Below are positions 53,269-62,038 of a stretch of 64,000 nt of DNA, one piece after another. How positions within the stretch are numbered: the stretch's first letter is position 1; every line of letters starts with the position of its first letter. The translations under genes and the position numbers were made by a program. Origin of the DNA: G963662605 sp963662605 (lineage in GTDB: Bacteria; Bacteroidota; Ignavibacteria; Ignavibacteriales; Ignavibacteriaceae); NCBI GenBank assembly GCA_963662605.1, contig OY759785.1, positions 2,852,001 through 2,916,000 of the forward strand, written 5' to 3'. The notes beneath the pieces are model-generated. The model had not been told where the DNA came from, ran no database searches, and saw nothing but the letters and a program-made list of their open reading frames with translations.

Positions 53269-53943
53269 ATGCTGTATGTAGTTAGTACTCCTATTGGAAA
53301 TCTTCGCGACATTACATTGAGAGCGCTTGATACTTTAAAAGAAGCAGATATTATATTTTGCGAAGATTCAAGAGTGACTCACTTCCTTCTATCTAAATAT
53401 GAAATAAAAAAGGAATTGATTACCCTCAATGCGTTTAATGAGGAAAAGAAAATTCCCTATTTCATTGAGCGCCTGCATGCCTGCAACAACGCCTGCCTGG
53501 TAACGGACGCCGGCACCCCCTCCATCTCCGACCCCGGTATACGTCTTATCTCCGCGGCGATAGCTGAGGGCGTACAGATCGTACCCGTCCCGGGTGTTTC
53601 GGCTCCCATTACTGCGCTTACTATGGCCGGACTGCCGACCGATGCTTTTTCATTTGAAGGCTTTATTCCACAAAAAAAAGGCAGGAAAACCTTTCTTGAA
53701 TCTCTTATAGAAGCGGATAAAACAACGGTATTTTTTGAATCGTCACACCGGATTGAGAAGCTTATCGGCGAGCTGAATAATGTTATTCCCGACAGAGCCA
53801 TAGCTGTGTGCCGGGAGTTGACAAAAGCTTTTGAAGAGGTTTGGAGAGGTACGCCTCAGACTATACTTGCCGAACTGCCGCAGAAAACCATCAAGGGCGA
53901 ATTCGTTATTGTTATTGCACCAAGCTGGTGGAAGCGTAAATAG
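53269..53943 (+). CDS. rsmI: 16S rRNA (cytidine-1402-2'-O)-methyltransferase
   Basis: 224 aa, SAM-dependent tetrapyrrole-methylase-fold enzyme that methylates the ribose of C1402 in the decoding centre. Seen: LYVVSTPIGNLRDITLRAL, IFCEDSRVTHFLLSKYEI, CLVTDAGTPSISDPGIRLI, VPVPGVSAPITALTMAGLPT, FFESSHRIEKLIGEL, and AVCRELTKAFEEVWRGT. The length is short of the ~285 aa of many RsmI proteins, ending GEFVIVIAPSWWKRK without the usual C-terminal helical tail. It is convergent with apt with a 2-bp gap. Confidence 0.96.
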   Translation: MLYVVSTPIGNLRDITLRALDTLKEADIIFCEDSRVTHFLLSKYEIKKELITLNAFNEEKKIPYFIERLHACNNACLVTDAGTPSISDPGIRLISAAIAEGVQIVPVPGVSAPITALTMAGLPTDAFSFEGFIPQKKGRKTFLESLIEADKTTVFFESSHRIEKLIGELNNVIPDRAIAVCRELTKAFEEVWRGTPQTILAELPQKTIKGEFVIVIAPSWWKRK

Positions 53944-53945
53944 GA

Positions 53946-54467
53946 TTATTCGGAATCGTACTGCACAAGCGAACGTACATCATATCCGTTGAGTAATTCC
54001 CTGCCCTTCAAAAATGGCAGTTCAATGACAAATGAAACCTGAACAACTTCGCCGCCTAATTTTTCAATCAGATTAATCGCAGCTTTTGCTGTCCCGCCTG
54101 TAGCAAGAAGATCATCATGCAGTAATACTTTATCACCGGGAGAAATGGCATCTTTGTGAATTTCAATTGCATCGGTTCCGTATTCAAGCGAGTACGTTTC
54201 TTTTACTGTTTCCGCAGGTAATTTACCGGGTTTACGGATAGTAACGAATCCACAGTTCAGTTTCTCGGCTAAAACAGATCCGAAGATAAAGCCTCTGGAT
54301 TCAATACCGGCAACCTTGGTAATCTGCAAGTCTTTCGTCAACTCAAGCAGCTGTTTAGCCGCTTCCTGAAATCCTTCGGGGTTTTTAAGCAGGGTTGTAA
54401 TATCCTTAAAACCAATGCCCGGTTTGGGGAAATCCTGAACAGTTCGAATAATATTTCTTAAATCCAT
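53946..54467 (-). CDS. apt: Adenine phosphoribosyltransferase
   Basis: 173 aa purine-salvage enzyme making AMP from adenine and PRPP. MDLRNIIRTVQDFPKPGIGF and KDITTLLKNPEGFQ at the N-terminus, AGIESRGFIFGSVLAEKLNC, FVTIRKPGKLPAETVKETYS, and the PRPP loop VLLHDDLLATGGTAKAAINL. Standard length. It follows the PAP2-like gene by 61 bp on the same strand. Confidence 0.97.
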   Translation of the reverse strand: MDLRNIIRTVQDFPKPGIGFKDITTLLKNPEGFQEAAKQLLELTKDLQITKVAGIESRGFIFGSVLAEKLNCGFVTIRKPGKLPAETVKETYSLEYGTDAIEIHKDAISPGDKVLLHDDLLATGGTAKAAINLIEKLGGEVVQVSFVIELPFLKGRELLNGYDVRSLVQYDSE

Positions 54468-54528
54468 AATGCAGCCTTTATAAAATCAACATCAAAATCC
54501 GGAATAAACTCGGGAGAAATATACTACT

Positions 54529-55122
54529 TTACATCCGTACAAACATGACAATTGCCAGCGGCACTGAAACTCCAAGCAGAGTGCCCCAGAACAGCTGTGC
54601 ATCGGTATGGCAATCAAGTTCATACCTTGCCCACGCCACAACGATGATTACCGCAGCCAGAACATAGACGGAGGTACCTCCGTAAAAACACATATTGGTA
54701 AAAGCGCAGGCAACTGAAAGAAGATGCGCGCTTATTTTCCAGAATCTGTTAATGATCAGGATGAAAATCGCATTGAGCAGGAACGAAAACCAGATCAGAT
54801 GAACATGAGCCCGGGCGTTGATATCTAAAAGTAGATACTGTCCGACCAGCATGAGGATTATCCCGATGATATACGGTATGTTCCGTTCTGTTTTTTCTCT
54901 CGCATCCTGTTCCGAAATACGATTTCTTCTCAACAGAATAACAAACGCAGCAATAGGCAGCAGCACACCGAACAACAATGCCACGTTAAACACGGGTACC
55001 GCATCTCCGTTAGCATTTCCTTCGTGAATCAAATTGGAAAATATCGCGGCAAAGAGTACAAATGGGGGCAAAAAGATCGTTGAGATTGTTCGGGCGGCAT
55101 AGTATCTGATTTTTCCTGACAT
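54529..55122 (-). CDS. PAP2-like polytopic membrane protein
   Basis: 197 aa with about six membrane helices. FWKISAHLLSVACAF resembles the PSGH-type motif of PAP2 phosphatases, REKTERNIPY resembles the first motif, and ARYELDCHTDAQLFWGTLLG the third, with His spaced one residue from Asp. Similar proteins in Bacteroidota are annotated as phosphatase PAP2 family. The usual K-x6-RP and SR motifs are altered, so activity is uncertain. The likely substrate would be a lipid phosphate. It starts 2 bp after dus. Confidence 0.65.
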   Translation of the reverse strand: MSGKIRYYAARTISTIFLPPFVLFAAIFSNLIHEGNANGDAVPVFNVALLFGVLLPIAAFVILLRRNRISEQDAREKTERNIPYIIGIILMLVGQYLLLDINARAHVHLIWFSFLLNAIFILIINRFWKISAHLLSVACAFTNMCFYGGTSVYVLAAVIIVVAWARYELDCHTDAQLFWGTLLGVSVPLAIVMFVRM

Positions 55123-55124
55123 AC

Positions 55125-56123
55125 TTATTCCTTATCCTTCAGCACGATTTCAGAGCCTGCGACTAACTGTTCAGCATACTGCAAAAGAACATCTTCAATT
55201 TCATTGTATTCGTACCACTGCATCAGGTTTGCACGAACATATGATGCTCTTCGCATACCTTTCAGGTATCCGGTATAGAACTTCCTATGTTCGATAACCG
55301 CTCTTCTGTCACCTTTGACCTTCATCGCCAATTTCAAGTGTTTCAGACAGGCAAGAATTCTTGTCTTTTCATCAATCAGCTCGGATGAGTCGCCATTCAT
55401 CAAGGCCTTGATCTGCCGGAATATCCACGGGTTGCCGATAGCTCCACGGGCAATCATAACGGCATCCGCAGGGGTTTCCTGAAAGGCACGAATAGCATCT
55501 TCGGGAATCATAATTCCCCCGTTCAGAACAACCGGGATAGATACTACATTCTTAATCTTCTCGATCCATGCCCAATCCGGCTCTCCGCTATGCCCCTGAG
55601 AACGCGTACGGCAATGGATGGTGAGATATTGCACGCCGACGTCCTCGAGCCGTTTGGCGTTATCCAAAATATTGATATTATCTAAGTCCCATCCGATGCG
55701 GGTTTTTACACTGACAGGAAGCTTTACGGATTTTACCACCTCTCCAACAACCTGTTGCAAATAATCGGGATCTTTAACCAATGCAGCTCCGGCTCCGTGA
55801 CCAACCACATTTTTGACCCAGCAGCCGGCATTAATATCAATCACATCGGGAGCATGCTCCTCGGCGATCTTTGCCGCAGATATCATCGAATTCAAATTGC
55901 TGCCGTAAATCTGGATTCCAACCGGCCTTTCTTCATCTGCTATTTCAAGTTTTTTGTGCGTTTTCTCTGAATTGCGGATCAAACCCTCCGCGTTGACAAA
56001 TTCTGTAAATACAAAATCAGCACCTAATTCCCTGCACACCAAACGGAATGACAAATCTGTCACATCTTCCATGGGAGCAAGGAATAAGCCTTTATCTATT
56101 GAAACACCGGGGATTGAAAACAT
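55125..56123 (-). CDS. dus: tRNA-dihydrouridine synthase (DusB-like)
   Basis: 332 aa FMN enzyme that reduces uridines in tRNA D-loops. LFLAPMEDVTDLSFRLVCRE, DFVFTEFVNAEGLI, VIDINAGCWVKNVVGHGAGA with the catalytic Cys, LPVSVKTRIGWD, YLTIHCRTRSQGHSGEPDW, and AVMIARGAIGNPWIF. GCW replaces the usual GCP, a minor change beside the active Cys. MFS transporter gene lies 22 bp upstream. Confidence 0.95.
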   Translation of the reverse strand: MFSIPGVSIDKGLFLAPMEDVTDLSFRLVCRELGADFVFTEFVNAEGLIRNSEKTHKKLEIADEERPVGIQIYGSNLNSMISAAKIAEEHAPDVIDINAGCWVKNVVGHGAGAALVKDPDYLQQVVGEVVKSVKLPVSVKTRIGWDLDNINILDNAKRLEDVGVQYLTIHCRTRSQGHSGEPDWAWIEKIKNVVSIPVVLNGGIMIPEDAIRAFQETPADAVMIARGAIGNPWIFRQIKALMNGDSSELIDEKTRILACLKHLKLAMKVKGDRRAVIEHRKFYTGYLKGMRRASYVRANLMQWYEYNEIEDVLLQYAEQLVAGSEIVLKDKE

Positions 56124-56145
56124 TTATATAAACTACGCTAACTTA

Positions 56146-57333
56146 TTATATTTGAACATGTTGGATGTGCTTATGTAAATATAAAACACTAAACAAAAAT
56201 AGGAATAAAATCATTATGCTGCCAGTCAAAAAAGGCGCCTCATAACCGATAAACTGGAAAGCAAAGCCACCCCACAAGGGCCCCAGCATCCGGGCAAAAG
56301 ATGACATTGATTGGTTTGTGCCCAACACAATACCTTGCTCCCCTTCAGGCGCAACCTTGGAAACCAAGCTCAACAGTATTGGAGATAAAATACCCGAACC
56401 GCACGAAAGAACCGCTGTAGCTAAAAGCATCCCGGTAAAATTACCGCCGAAAGGCAAAGCTCCCAACCCAAGGACCAAGCAAATCGCCCCTATGGAAATC
56501 AGCTGTGTATCGGTGAATTTCTTGGACAAATGCCGGATTGCCCCACCCTGCATAATGATACCGACAAGACCCATGACCCCGAACAGGTAGCCGTTGGTCT
56601 TATCGGTGAAATGATAAATCTTCTTTCCGAGTAAGGCATACGTACCATAGATATTCGCTATGGAAAACGTAACCATAAAAAACATAATAATAACAATCGC
56701 CACCGCCGGTGTAGAAAAGACCTTTTTAAACGCTTTCACATCAAACAATTTGCTTTCCCGCCGCTTCTCAGGTTCTATCTTTCGTTCGGGCTCCGGCAAA
56801 AAGAAAAAGCTCATCAAGAGAGCCAGAAACGAAAACGTTGCGCTGCCGAGTCCCACAACCATGTATCCCCACTTTGAGAGAATTCCACCTATGACCGGCC
56901 CGAATACAAAGCCAAGTCCGAACGCCACGCCTATCATTCCCATACCCTTGGCTCGGTCTTCTTTCGAAGTAACATCGGAAATATAGGCCTGCGCAACCCC
57001 CAGACTGCTGCCCCCTATTCCGGCTATGACGCGCGAAAACAAGAGCATTGGCAAATTTTCGAACAAGGCGAATATTACATATCCCAGTGCGTTGAGCATT
57101 AGGGTCACTAAAATTATCTTCCGCCTTCCATGCTTATCAGACATTGAGCCGAAGAAGGGATTAAAAAGGAACTGAACAAAAGAATACGTGGCGATGATGA
57201 TACCGATTGAAGATTCCGAGGTTTTTAAATGACCGACAGCATAGGTCGGAAGCACCGGCATAAGGATGCCGAAACCCAGCAGGTCAATAAACACTACAAA
57301 AAATATCATTAATAAAGGAATATTCTTCTTCAT
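56146..57333 (-). CDS. Major facilitator superfamily transporter (TetA-like subgroup)
   Basis: 395 aa, 12 membrane helices. First cytoplasmic loop GSMSDKHGRRKIILVTL is the MFS A-motif, and LGFGILMPVLPTYA plus the C-motif region GPVIGGILSKWGYM match drug:H+ antiporters of the TCR/Tet group. The central loop RKIEPEKRRESKLFDVKAFK is charged. Substrate cannot be told from sequence; many group members export drugs, others sugars or metabolites. Confidence 0.92.
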   Translation of the reverse strand: MKKNIPLLMIFFVVFIDLLGFGILMPVLPTYAVGHLKTSESSIGIIIATYSFVQFLFNPFFGSMSDKHGRRKIILVTLMLNALGYVIFALFENLPMLLFSRVIAGIGGSSLGVAQAYISDVTSKEDRAKGMGMIGVAFGLGFVFGPVIGGILSKWGYMVVGLGSATFSFLALLMSFFFLPEPERKIEPEKRRESKLFDVKAFKKVFSTPAVAIVIIMFFMVTFSIANIYGTYALLGKKIYHFTDKTNGYLFGVMGLVGIIMQGGAIRHLSKKFTDTQLISIGAICLVLGLGALPFGGNFTGMLLATAVLSCGSGILSPILLSLVSKVAPEGEQGIVLGTNQSMSSFARMLGPLWGGFAFQFIGYEAPFLTGSIMILFLFLFSVLYLHKHIQHVQI

Positions 57334-57370
57334 CGCTTGTACAATCTAACTAATAATTAATCATCAACAT

Positions 57371-58204
57371 CTAAAAAATTGAGTAGGAAAAACCCAACTG
57401 TAAGCCTTCTTTAAACTGCGTTTTTGGTGACTGGGCTTTCTCATATACGAGTAATACACTCAGATTCACATTAACATACTTGGTTATTTTGGCGGTAAGT
57501 GTATTATCCCAGCGTACATCCCATACATCTAATGAGTTAAAACGTGTAAATAAGCGAAGCATACTCTGGAATAACAAATTTTCATCGAAGTTAAGTTCCG
57601 AGTTAGTTACAGACTCAACACCGGTTTCAATCTTAAAAGCTTCGATTTTATCGGCAGTTTTTGAGTCGTCGGAATAATTACGGTACTTATTCGTGAATGT
57701 TTCCTGCAAACCGATACCCAGACGGGTTTTGAACGATTTTTCCTTGTCTAAGGTAAAACCAACACTTTGAGTGATATAACCCGGATCAAAAAAGTCAGCA
57801 ATCGGATTGACATCGGACTTCGCATAATCAAATCCCTTAGAAATTGTACTGCGCACCGTATTGCTGAAGTATGGATCAACCGCCCAGCCTATCTTATTGG
57901 AGAGTACATTTTCCAGATAGAATTCGTTATCATTCGTTCTGTATTTTTCAGACCCAATTTTTGATCTGCCGTACGCCACTTTTAGGTTATTGCTTAATTT
58001 CCACGCACCGTCGTTATACACGGCACCCATCTTTGTATATAACGTCCAAGTAAGAGCATTTTCACCTCCCTGCGACCAGTTGGTGAATGATACCTGGCTT
58101 GCATTAATGCCAACCATACCGGATGCGTTCCACAAAGTATCAGCAGCAAAGGATTGAAAAGTAAAGCATACGACTGCCAGAAGTAAATACTTTTTCATCA
58201 ACAT
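57371..58204 (-). CDS. DUF3078 domain outer-membrane-type protein
   Basis: 277 aa. Signal peptide (MLMKKYLLLAVVCFTFQSFA). It opens LWNASGMVGINASQVSFTNW and SQGGENALTW, a DUF3078 hallmark, then alternating beta strands with a final Phe (GLQLGFSYSIF), suggesting a barrel in the outer membrane. Ribosome site AAGG precedes the ATG by 10 nt. Function of the family is unknown. It stands alone. Confidence 0.9.
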   Translation of the reverse strand: MLMKKYLLLAVVCFTFQSFAADTLWNASGMVGINASQVSFTNWSQGGENALTWTLYTKMGAVYNDGAWKLSNNLKVAYGRSKIGSEKYRTNDNEFYLENVLSNKIGWAVDPYFSNTVRSTISKGFDYAKSDVNPIADFFDPGYITQSVGFTLDKEKSFKTRLGIGLQETFTNKYRNYSDDSKTADKIEAFKIETGVESVTNSELNFDENLLFQSMLRLFTRFNSLDVWDVRWDNTLTAKITKYVNVNLSVLLVYEKAQSPKTQFKEGLQLGFSYSIF

Positions 58205-58300
58205 AATGATTCAACCTTGTTAGTTATTTTAGAATTGCTATTGTATGAACTTTAGAGTGTTGTGCGCAATTTTTTGTTTTATGTTTTCATTAGTACAGGA

Positions 58301-58399
58301 AAACTGAACTCGCCCTCGCCAGATGCACATCTATAATAATTGCGTTTTTCAGGCTCTCCCCTCTCTTGACAAGAGAGGGGACGGGGGTGAGTTCAGTTA
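58301..58399. repeat. Inverted repeat with internal hairpin
   Basis: Arms AAACTGAACTCGCCC (58301-58315) and GGGTGAGTTCAGTT (58385-58398) enclose CCCCTCTCTTGACAAGAGAG then GGG (58358-58380), a perfect stem. It is similar in style to CTTCTCCCTCTGGGAGAAG in the suf region. It sits between the MBOAT and DUF3078 genes in a 277-bp spacer. Confidence 0.75.
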
Positions 58400-58481
58400 T
58401 AAAAAATCAGAACGGAAAAACTTCTTACCGGCGATTTCCAAAACTCGCTTACAAACAAGCCCTTTTATTTCTGTACCAATT

Positions 58482-60002
58482 TTAGAATTGGAAATAAATA
58501 AATGGTACAATATCCGCAAAACGGAACTGCGATACCAACCAGATAACTCCTGCCAGCAGAAGCGCCTGCCCTAAAAGCGGTATCCTCGACATCACTTTTT
58601 CCGTACGGCCATATAATGACTGCGGCAAAAAGTGAAACAGATAACCAACAATAAGCATAGCGAATATTTGAGGATATGCTTTTATGAACTGCGGGAATAC
58701 TCCGGCATTTAAGAAATAGAATATCTGACTGAATACTTCTTTGGCAGTTGTAAGTGATGCAGTTCTGAAAAATACCCACGAAGCGGCAATAAGATGGAAT
58801 GTAAAAATTACCTGCACAACTGCCCATATCTTTGATTTATCGAGTCCTAAAGTTTTATATAGTTTGTCTTTCGGCCCCTTAATCAAAATGGCAAATGACA
58901 TAAATACTGCGTGCATCGCACCCCAAATGACAAAATTCCAGCTTGCACCATGCCACAAACCGCATAAAAGGAATGTAACAAATATTGCAATAGCATTACC
59001 GAATACTCTGAGCGAGCGGATTGACATTTGCAGCGGTTTAAATAGATAGTCCGACAGCCATGAAGAAAGTGAGATGTGCCATCTGCGCCAGAAATCTGCA
59101 ACCGAACGGGCTTTGTACGGATAATTGAAGTTTTCCATCAACCGGAATCCCATTAACAATGAAATTCCAATCGCCATATCGGTGTATCCGGAAAAATCAC
59201 AGAATATCTGAAGTGTATAAGCGTACATTGCGAGCAAGTTCTCAACTCCGGTAAATCTCAACGGAGAACCCTCGTCAAAAACGCGGTCAACGAAGTTAAG
59301 TCCGATATAATCTGCGATAACAAATTTCTTGATGAGTCCAAGAATAATCAACGTTAATGCGCGTCCAATATCCTCCTTCGTCAGCGGATTCCACTCTTTT
59401 ATCTGCGGAATAAATTTGCTTGCCCGGTCAATAGGACCCGCGAGGATATTCGGAAAATACGACAAGTACAGGAAGAAATCACCGAAGCCATGCTGCTCTT
59501 CAAGAAACTCGTAGTAAATATCAAAGATATAACTCAATGCTTTAAATGTATAAAATGAAATTCCCAATGGCACAACAATATCAAGCGCCTGGAATTCATG
59601 ATGCTGTATTTGGGCAGCAATCTGCATAAAGAAATTGGTATACTTAAAATAACCCAGCGCTCCGATATTCAGGATAATCGCAGCGACAAGGAATATTTTT
59701 TTCACAAGTTCGTTTTTTGCAGCCGCCAATCCTTTGCCTAAAATATAGTTCACCAGAGCTGATATGGGAAGCACAATAAGTAACAAGCCCGATGCTTTGT
59801 AGTAAAAGAAAAGTGAAAAAACGACAAGGAACCACAAACGAAGTTTCGGCTTCCCTTTCATTAGGAACAGGACACCTAATATCCCGATAAACAATATCAA
59901 AAAAAATGCGGATCCGAACAGAAGAGGATCTCTCCGGTTAAACTGGAAGAGATCAATGATCTTTTGTCCGTCAAGATTAAAAAAGTAACGAAGCTGTTCC
60001 AT
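58482..60002 (-). CDS. MBOAT-family O-acyltransferase (AlgI/DltB-like)
   Basis: 506 aa, about 11-12 membrane helices. MBOAT core: FPNILAGPIDRASKFIPQIK, FSGYTDMAIGISLLMGF, FWRRWHISLSSWLSDYLF, and LLCGLWHGASWNFVIWGAMH with the invariant His (about residue 352). Transfers acyl groups across the membrane to an extracytoplasmic polymer, as AlgI does for alginate or DltB for teichoic acid. Last gene of the acyl-transfer cluster, after the ACP (34 bp). The polymer acceptor is not evident here. Confidence 0.95.
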   Translation of the reverse strand: MEQLRYFFNLDGQKIIDLFQFNRRDPLLFGSAFFLILFIGILGVLFLMKGKPKLRLWFLVVFSLFFYYKASGLLLIVLPISALVNYILGKGLAAAKNELVKKIFLVAAIILNIGALGYFKYTNFFMQIAAQIQHHEFQALDIVVPLGISFYTFKALSYIFDIYYEFLEEQHGFGDFFLYLSYFPNILAGPIDRASKFIPQIKEWNPLTKEDIGRALTLIILGLIKKFVIADYIGLNFVDRVFDEGSPLRFTGVENLLAMYAYTLQIFCDFSGYTDMAIGISLLMGFRLMENFNYPYKARSVADFWRRWHISLSSWLSDYLFKPLQMSIRSLRVFGNAIAIFVTFLLCGLWHGASWNFVIWGAMHAVFMSFAILIKGPKDKLYKTLGLDKSKIWAVVQVIFTFHLIAASWVFFRTASLTTAKEVFSQIFYFLNAGVFPQFIKAYPQIFAMLIVGYLFHFLPQSLYGRTEKVMSRIPLLGQALLLAGVIWLVSQFRFADIVPFIYFQF

Positions 60003-60036
60003 GAATGTTAAGCCTATCTAACTCTTGTACAAATAT

Positions 60037-60270
60037 TTACTTCGCGAGTTTAGCGTCGCATAATTTTTGCAAGTCACCGATGTTTTTACATTTTAAAACT
60101 TCGATGCTTTTGAATTTCACGCCGAATTCTTTTTCGATTGCACAGATTACATCAATGTGCTTAAGAGAATCCCAGCCTGGTACCTGATTGGCTAATGTGT
60201 CATCTTTGATTTCATACTCATCAAGTTTCAATTCTGCAAGAATTGCTGCTTTTAATTTATCGCTAATCAT
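60037..60270 (-). CDS. Dedicated acyl carrier protein (DltC/ACP-like)
   Basis: 77 aa. The phosphopantetheine site is Ser35 in VPGWDSLKHIDVICAIEKEF; the DSLKH form is common in specialised, not fatty-acid-synthesis, ACPs. It lies 2 bp after the AMP-ligase gene and upstream of MBOAT, so it should carry the ligase-activated acyl group to the transferase. Confidence 0.94.
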   Translation of the reverse strand: MISDKLKAAILAELKLDEYEIKDDTLANQVPGWDSLKHIDVICAIEKEFGVKFKSIEVLKCKNIGDLQKLCDAKLAK

Positions 60271-60272
60271 AT

Positions 60273-61967
60273 TTACTCCACGAAAAAATCGTTGTTTTCA
60301 AAAATACGTTCTTTATTTGCCTTGCGGCTTGGCTTTCCTGCCGAACTTTTTATAAGCCAGCGGGCGGGCACCAGATATACGCGTGTTATAGCCAGATCAT
60401 TTTTTAATCCGGCTTCCTGAATCCTTATTTTCAAATGCTTTCTGTCATCATGCGAAACTGCGTTGGATTCAGCAATGACGGCAAGCACGTCCGTTCCCAG
60501 CGCCTCGTCGTCTGCACCGAAAGCAACCACACGACCCGGCATAACGCCTTCAACCTTACTTACGGTATCTTCGACATCCTCGGGATAAATGTTATTACCC
60601 GCAACGATGATAATATCTTTCTTTCTACCGATGATATAATACTCATCTTCATAACAGAATCCGAAATCACCACTGTAATACCATCCGTCTGCCAGTACAT
60701 CCGCAGTTTTTTCCGGATAGTTGCGATAACAGTCAAACATAGATACCGAATGAATTGCGATCTCTCCTACTTTACCGGCTTCAACATCGTTGCGATTCTC
60801 ATCAACAATTCGAACCTGGCAGCCTTTTATCAGCGAGCCGGAGGAAACGCATACTCTTGCTTTTTGCATATCATCAATCACCTCTACAACATCCTGAGCA
60901 AGCAATTGACGATCCACCGGCAGTGCTTTCGGCAATACACCGGGCTTTGTTTGAGTTACCGCATAGGTAGTTTCCGCCATAGCATAACAAGCCGACAGAG
61001 AGGATTGTTTAAAACCGTACTTTTCAAAGCGGTGAAAGAATCTCATATGACTTTCGTGGCGTACCGGTTCGCTGCAATTAATAACCAATCGCCAACTCGA
61101 CAGATCAACACCTTCGAGTTCATCGTCAGGAATCTTATCTGCCATCATGTTATATGAAAAATTCGGCAGCCAGGCAACGGTACCCTTTTCTTTGGACATT
61201 GCCTCCATAAGTAATACGGGAGCAAGTACCCATTCAAACGGATCAATCTGCACGGAAGTAATGCCATAGGCTAAAGGTAAATGATATGCGGCAATCAGTC
61301 CCATATCGTGATACAATGGCAGCCAGCTTACGATTTTATCTTCTTCAGTAAAATTAATTGCATCAGCATAGTTCGTAACGTGGTCAATAACGGCTTTGTT
61401 TGAAAGCAGAACTGGTTTTTGTAAACCGGTAGTACCCGATGAATGCTGTAACAAAAACGGATCGCTTGGCTGGCGGTTTGACCGGATCGTCTTCAGTTCT
61501 TCTTCAATTACTACATCGCGTTCCGACAAGTCCCATTCCATCGGGAAATGGACGCCGTGTATCGTGCTGTCAACAAGAAGCGGAGCGAGAATCGGTTCCA
61601 GAGAGCGCTCCGTAAATATCCAGTCTAAGCCGGAGCGATGTGACATTCCCCTTACGCCATCACGAAACTTATCCGGATGAAGACGCGGGTTTGGATATGC
61701 CATTACGGCCGGGATTGCTCCGATGCCGACTATACCCATGTACAGCGGATAGAAAAATTGGTTGTGCCGGATGATAATCGCACAAACCTCATTCTCTTTG
61801 ATACCCTGTTTTTTAAGTTGAATAGAAAACGCGTTTGCCGTGGCAAATAAATCTTTAAATGACCAGCGGAAAGGTTCCTCTCCGGCAATCCAGTGAACAA
61901 TTGCATCTTTATCCGGCGTATTAGCCGCGTTGCGCTCCCACAAAGACCAAACTGTTTTATATTCCAT
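60273..61967 (-). CDS. AMP-forming acyl-ACP ligase (FAAL/DltA-like)
   Basis: 564 aa ANL-superfamily adenylating enzyme. P-loop LLQHSSGTTGLQKPV (about residue 176), VSWLPLYHDMGLIAAYH typical of fatty-acyl-AMP ligases, SLSACYAMAETTYAVTQTK, GWYYSGDFGFCYEDEYYIIG, RKKDIIIVAGNNIYPEDVED, and the catalytic Lys near the end in SSAGKPSRKANK. It should adenylate a carboxylic acid and load it on the adjacent ACP. Chain length cannot be read. It lies 71 bp after the SGNH gene and 2 bp before the ACP gene. Confidence 0.93.
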   Translation of the reverse strand: MEYKTVWSLWERNAANTPDKDAIVHWIAGEEPFRWSFKDLFATANAFSIQLKKQGIKENEVCAIIIRHNQFFYPLYMGIVGIGAIPAVMAYPNPRLHPDKFRDGVRGMSHRSGLDWIFTERSLEPILAPLLVDSTIHGVHFPMEWDLSERDVVIEEELKTIRSNRQPSDPFLLQHSSGTTGLQKPVLLSNKAVIDHVTNYADAINFTEEDKIVSWLPLYHDMGLIAAYHLPLAYGITSVQIDPFEWVLAPVLLMEAMSKEKGTVAWLPNFSYNMMADKIPDDELEGVDLSSWRLVINCSEPVRHESHMRFFHRFEKYGFKQSSLSACYAMAETTYAVTQTKPGVLPKALPVDRQLLAQDVVEVIDDMQKARVCVSSGSLIKGCQVRIVDENRNDVEAGKVGEIAIHSVSMFDCYRNYPEKTADVLADGWYYSGDFGFCYEDEYYIIGRKKDIIIVAGNNIYPEDVEDTVSKVEGVMPGRVVAFGADDEALGTDVLAVIAESNAVSHDDRKHLKIRIQEAGLKNDLAITRVYLVPARWLIKSSAGKPSRKANKERIFENNDFFVE

Positions 61968-62038
61968 AGCTTTATCGTTTTTGTATAAAAATCAAGGAAG
62001 AGAAATTTCTTTCTCTTCCTTCTTGTAATTTCAATATA

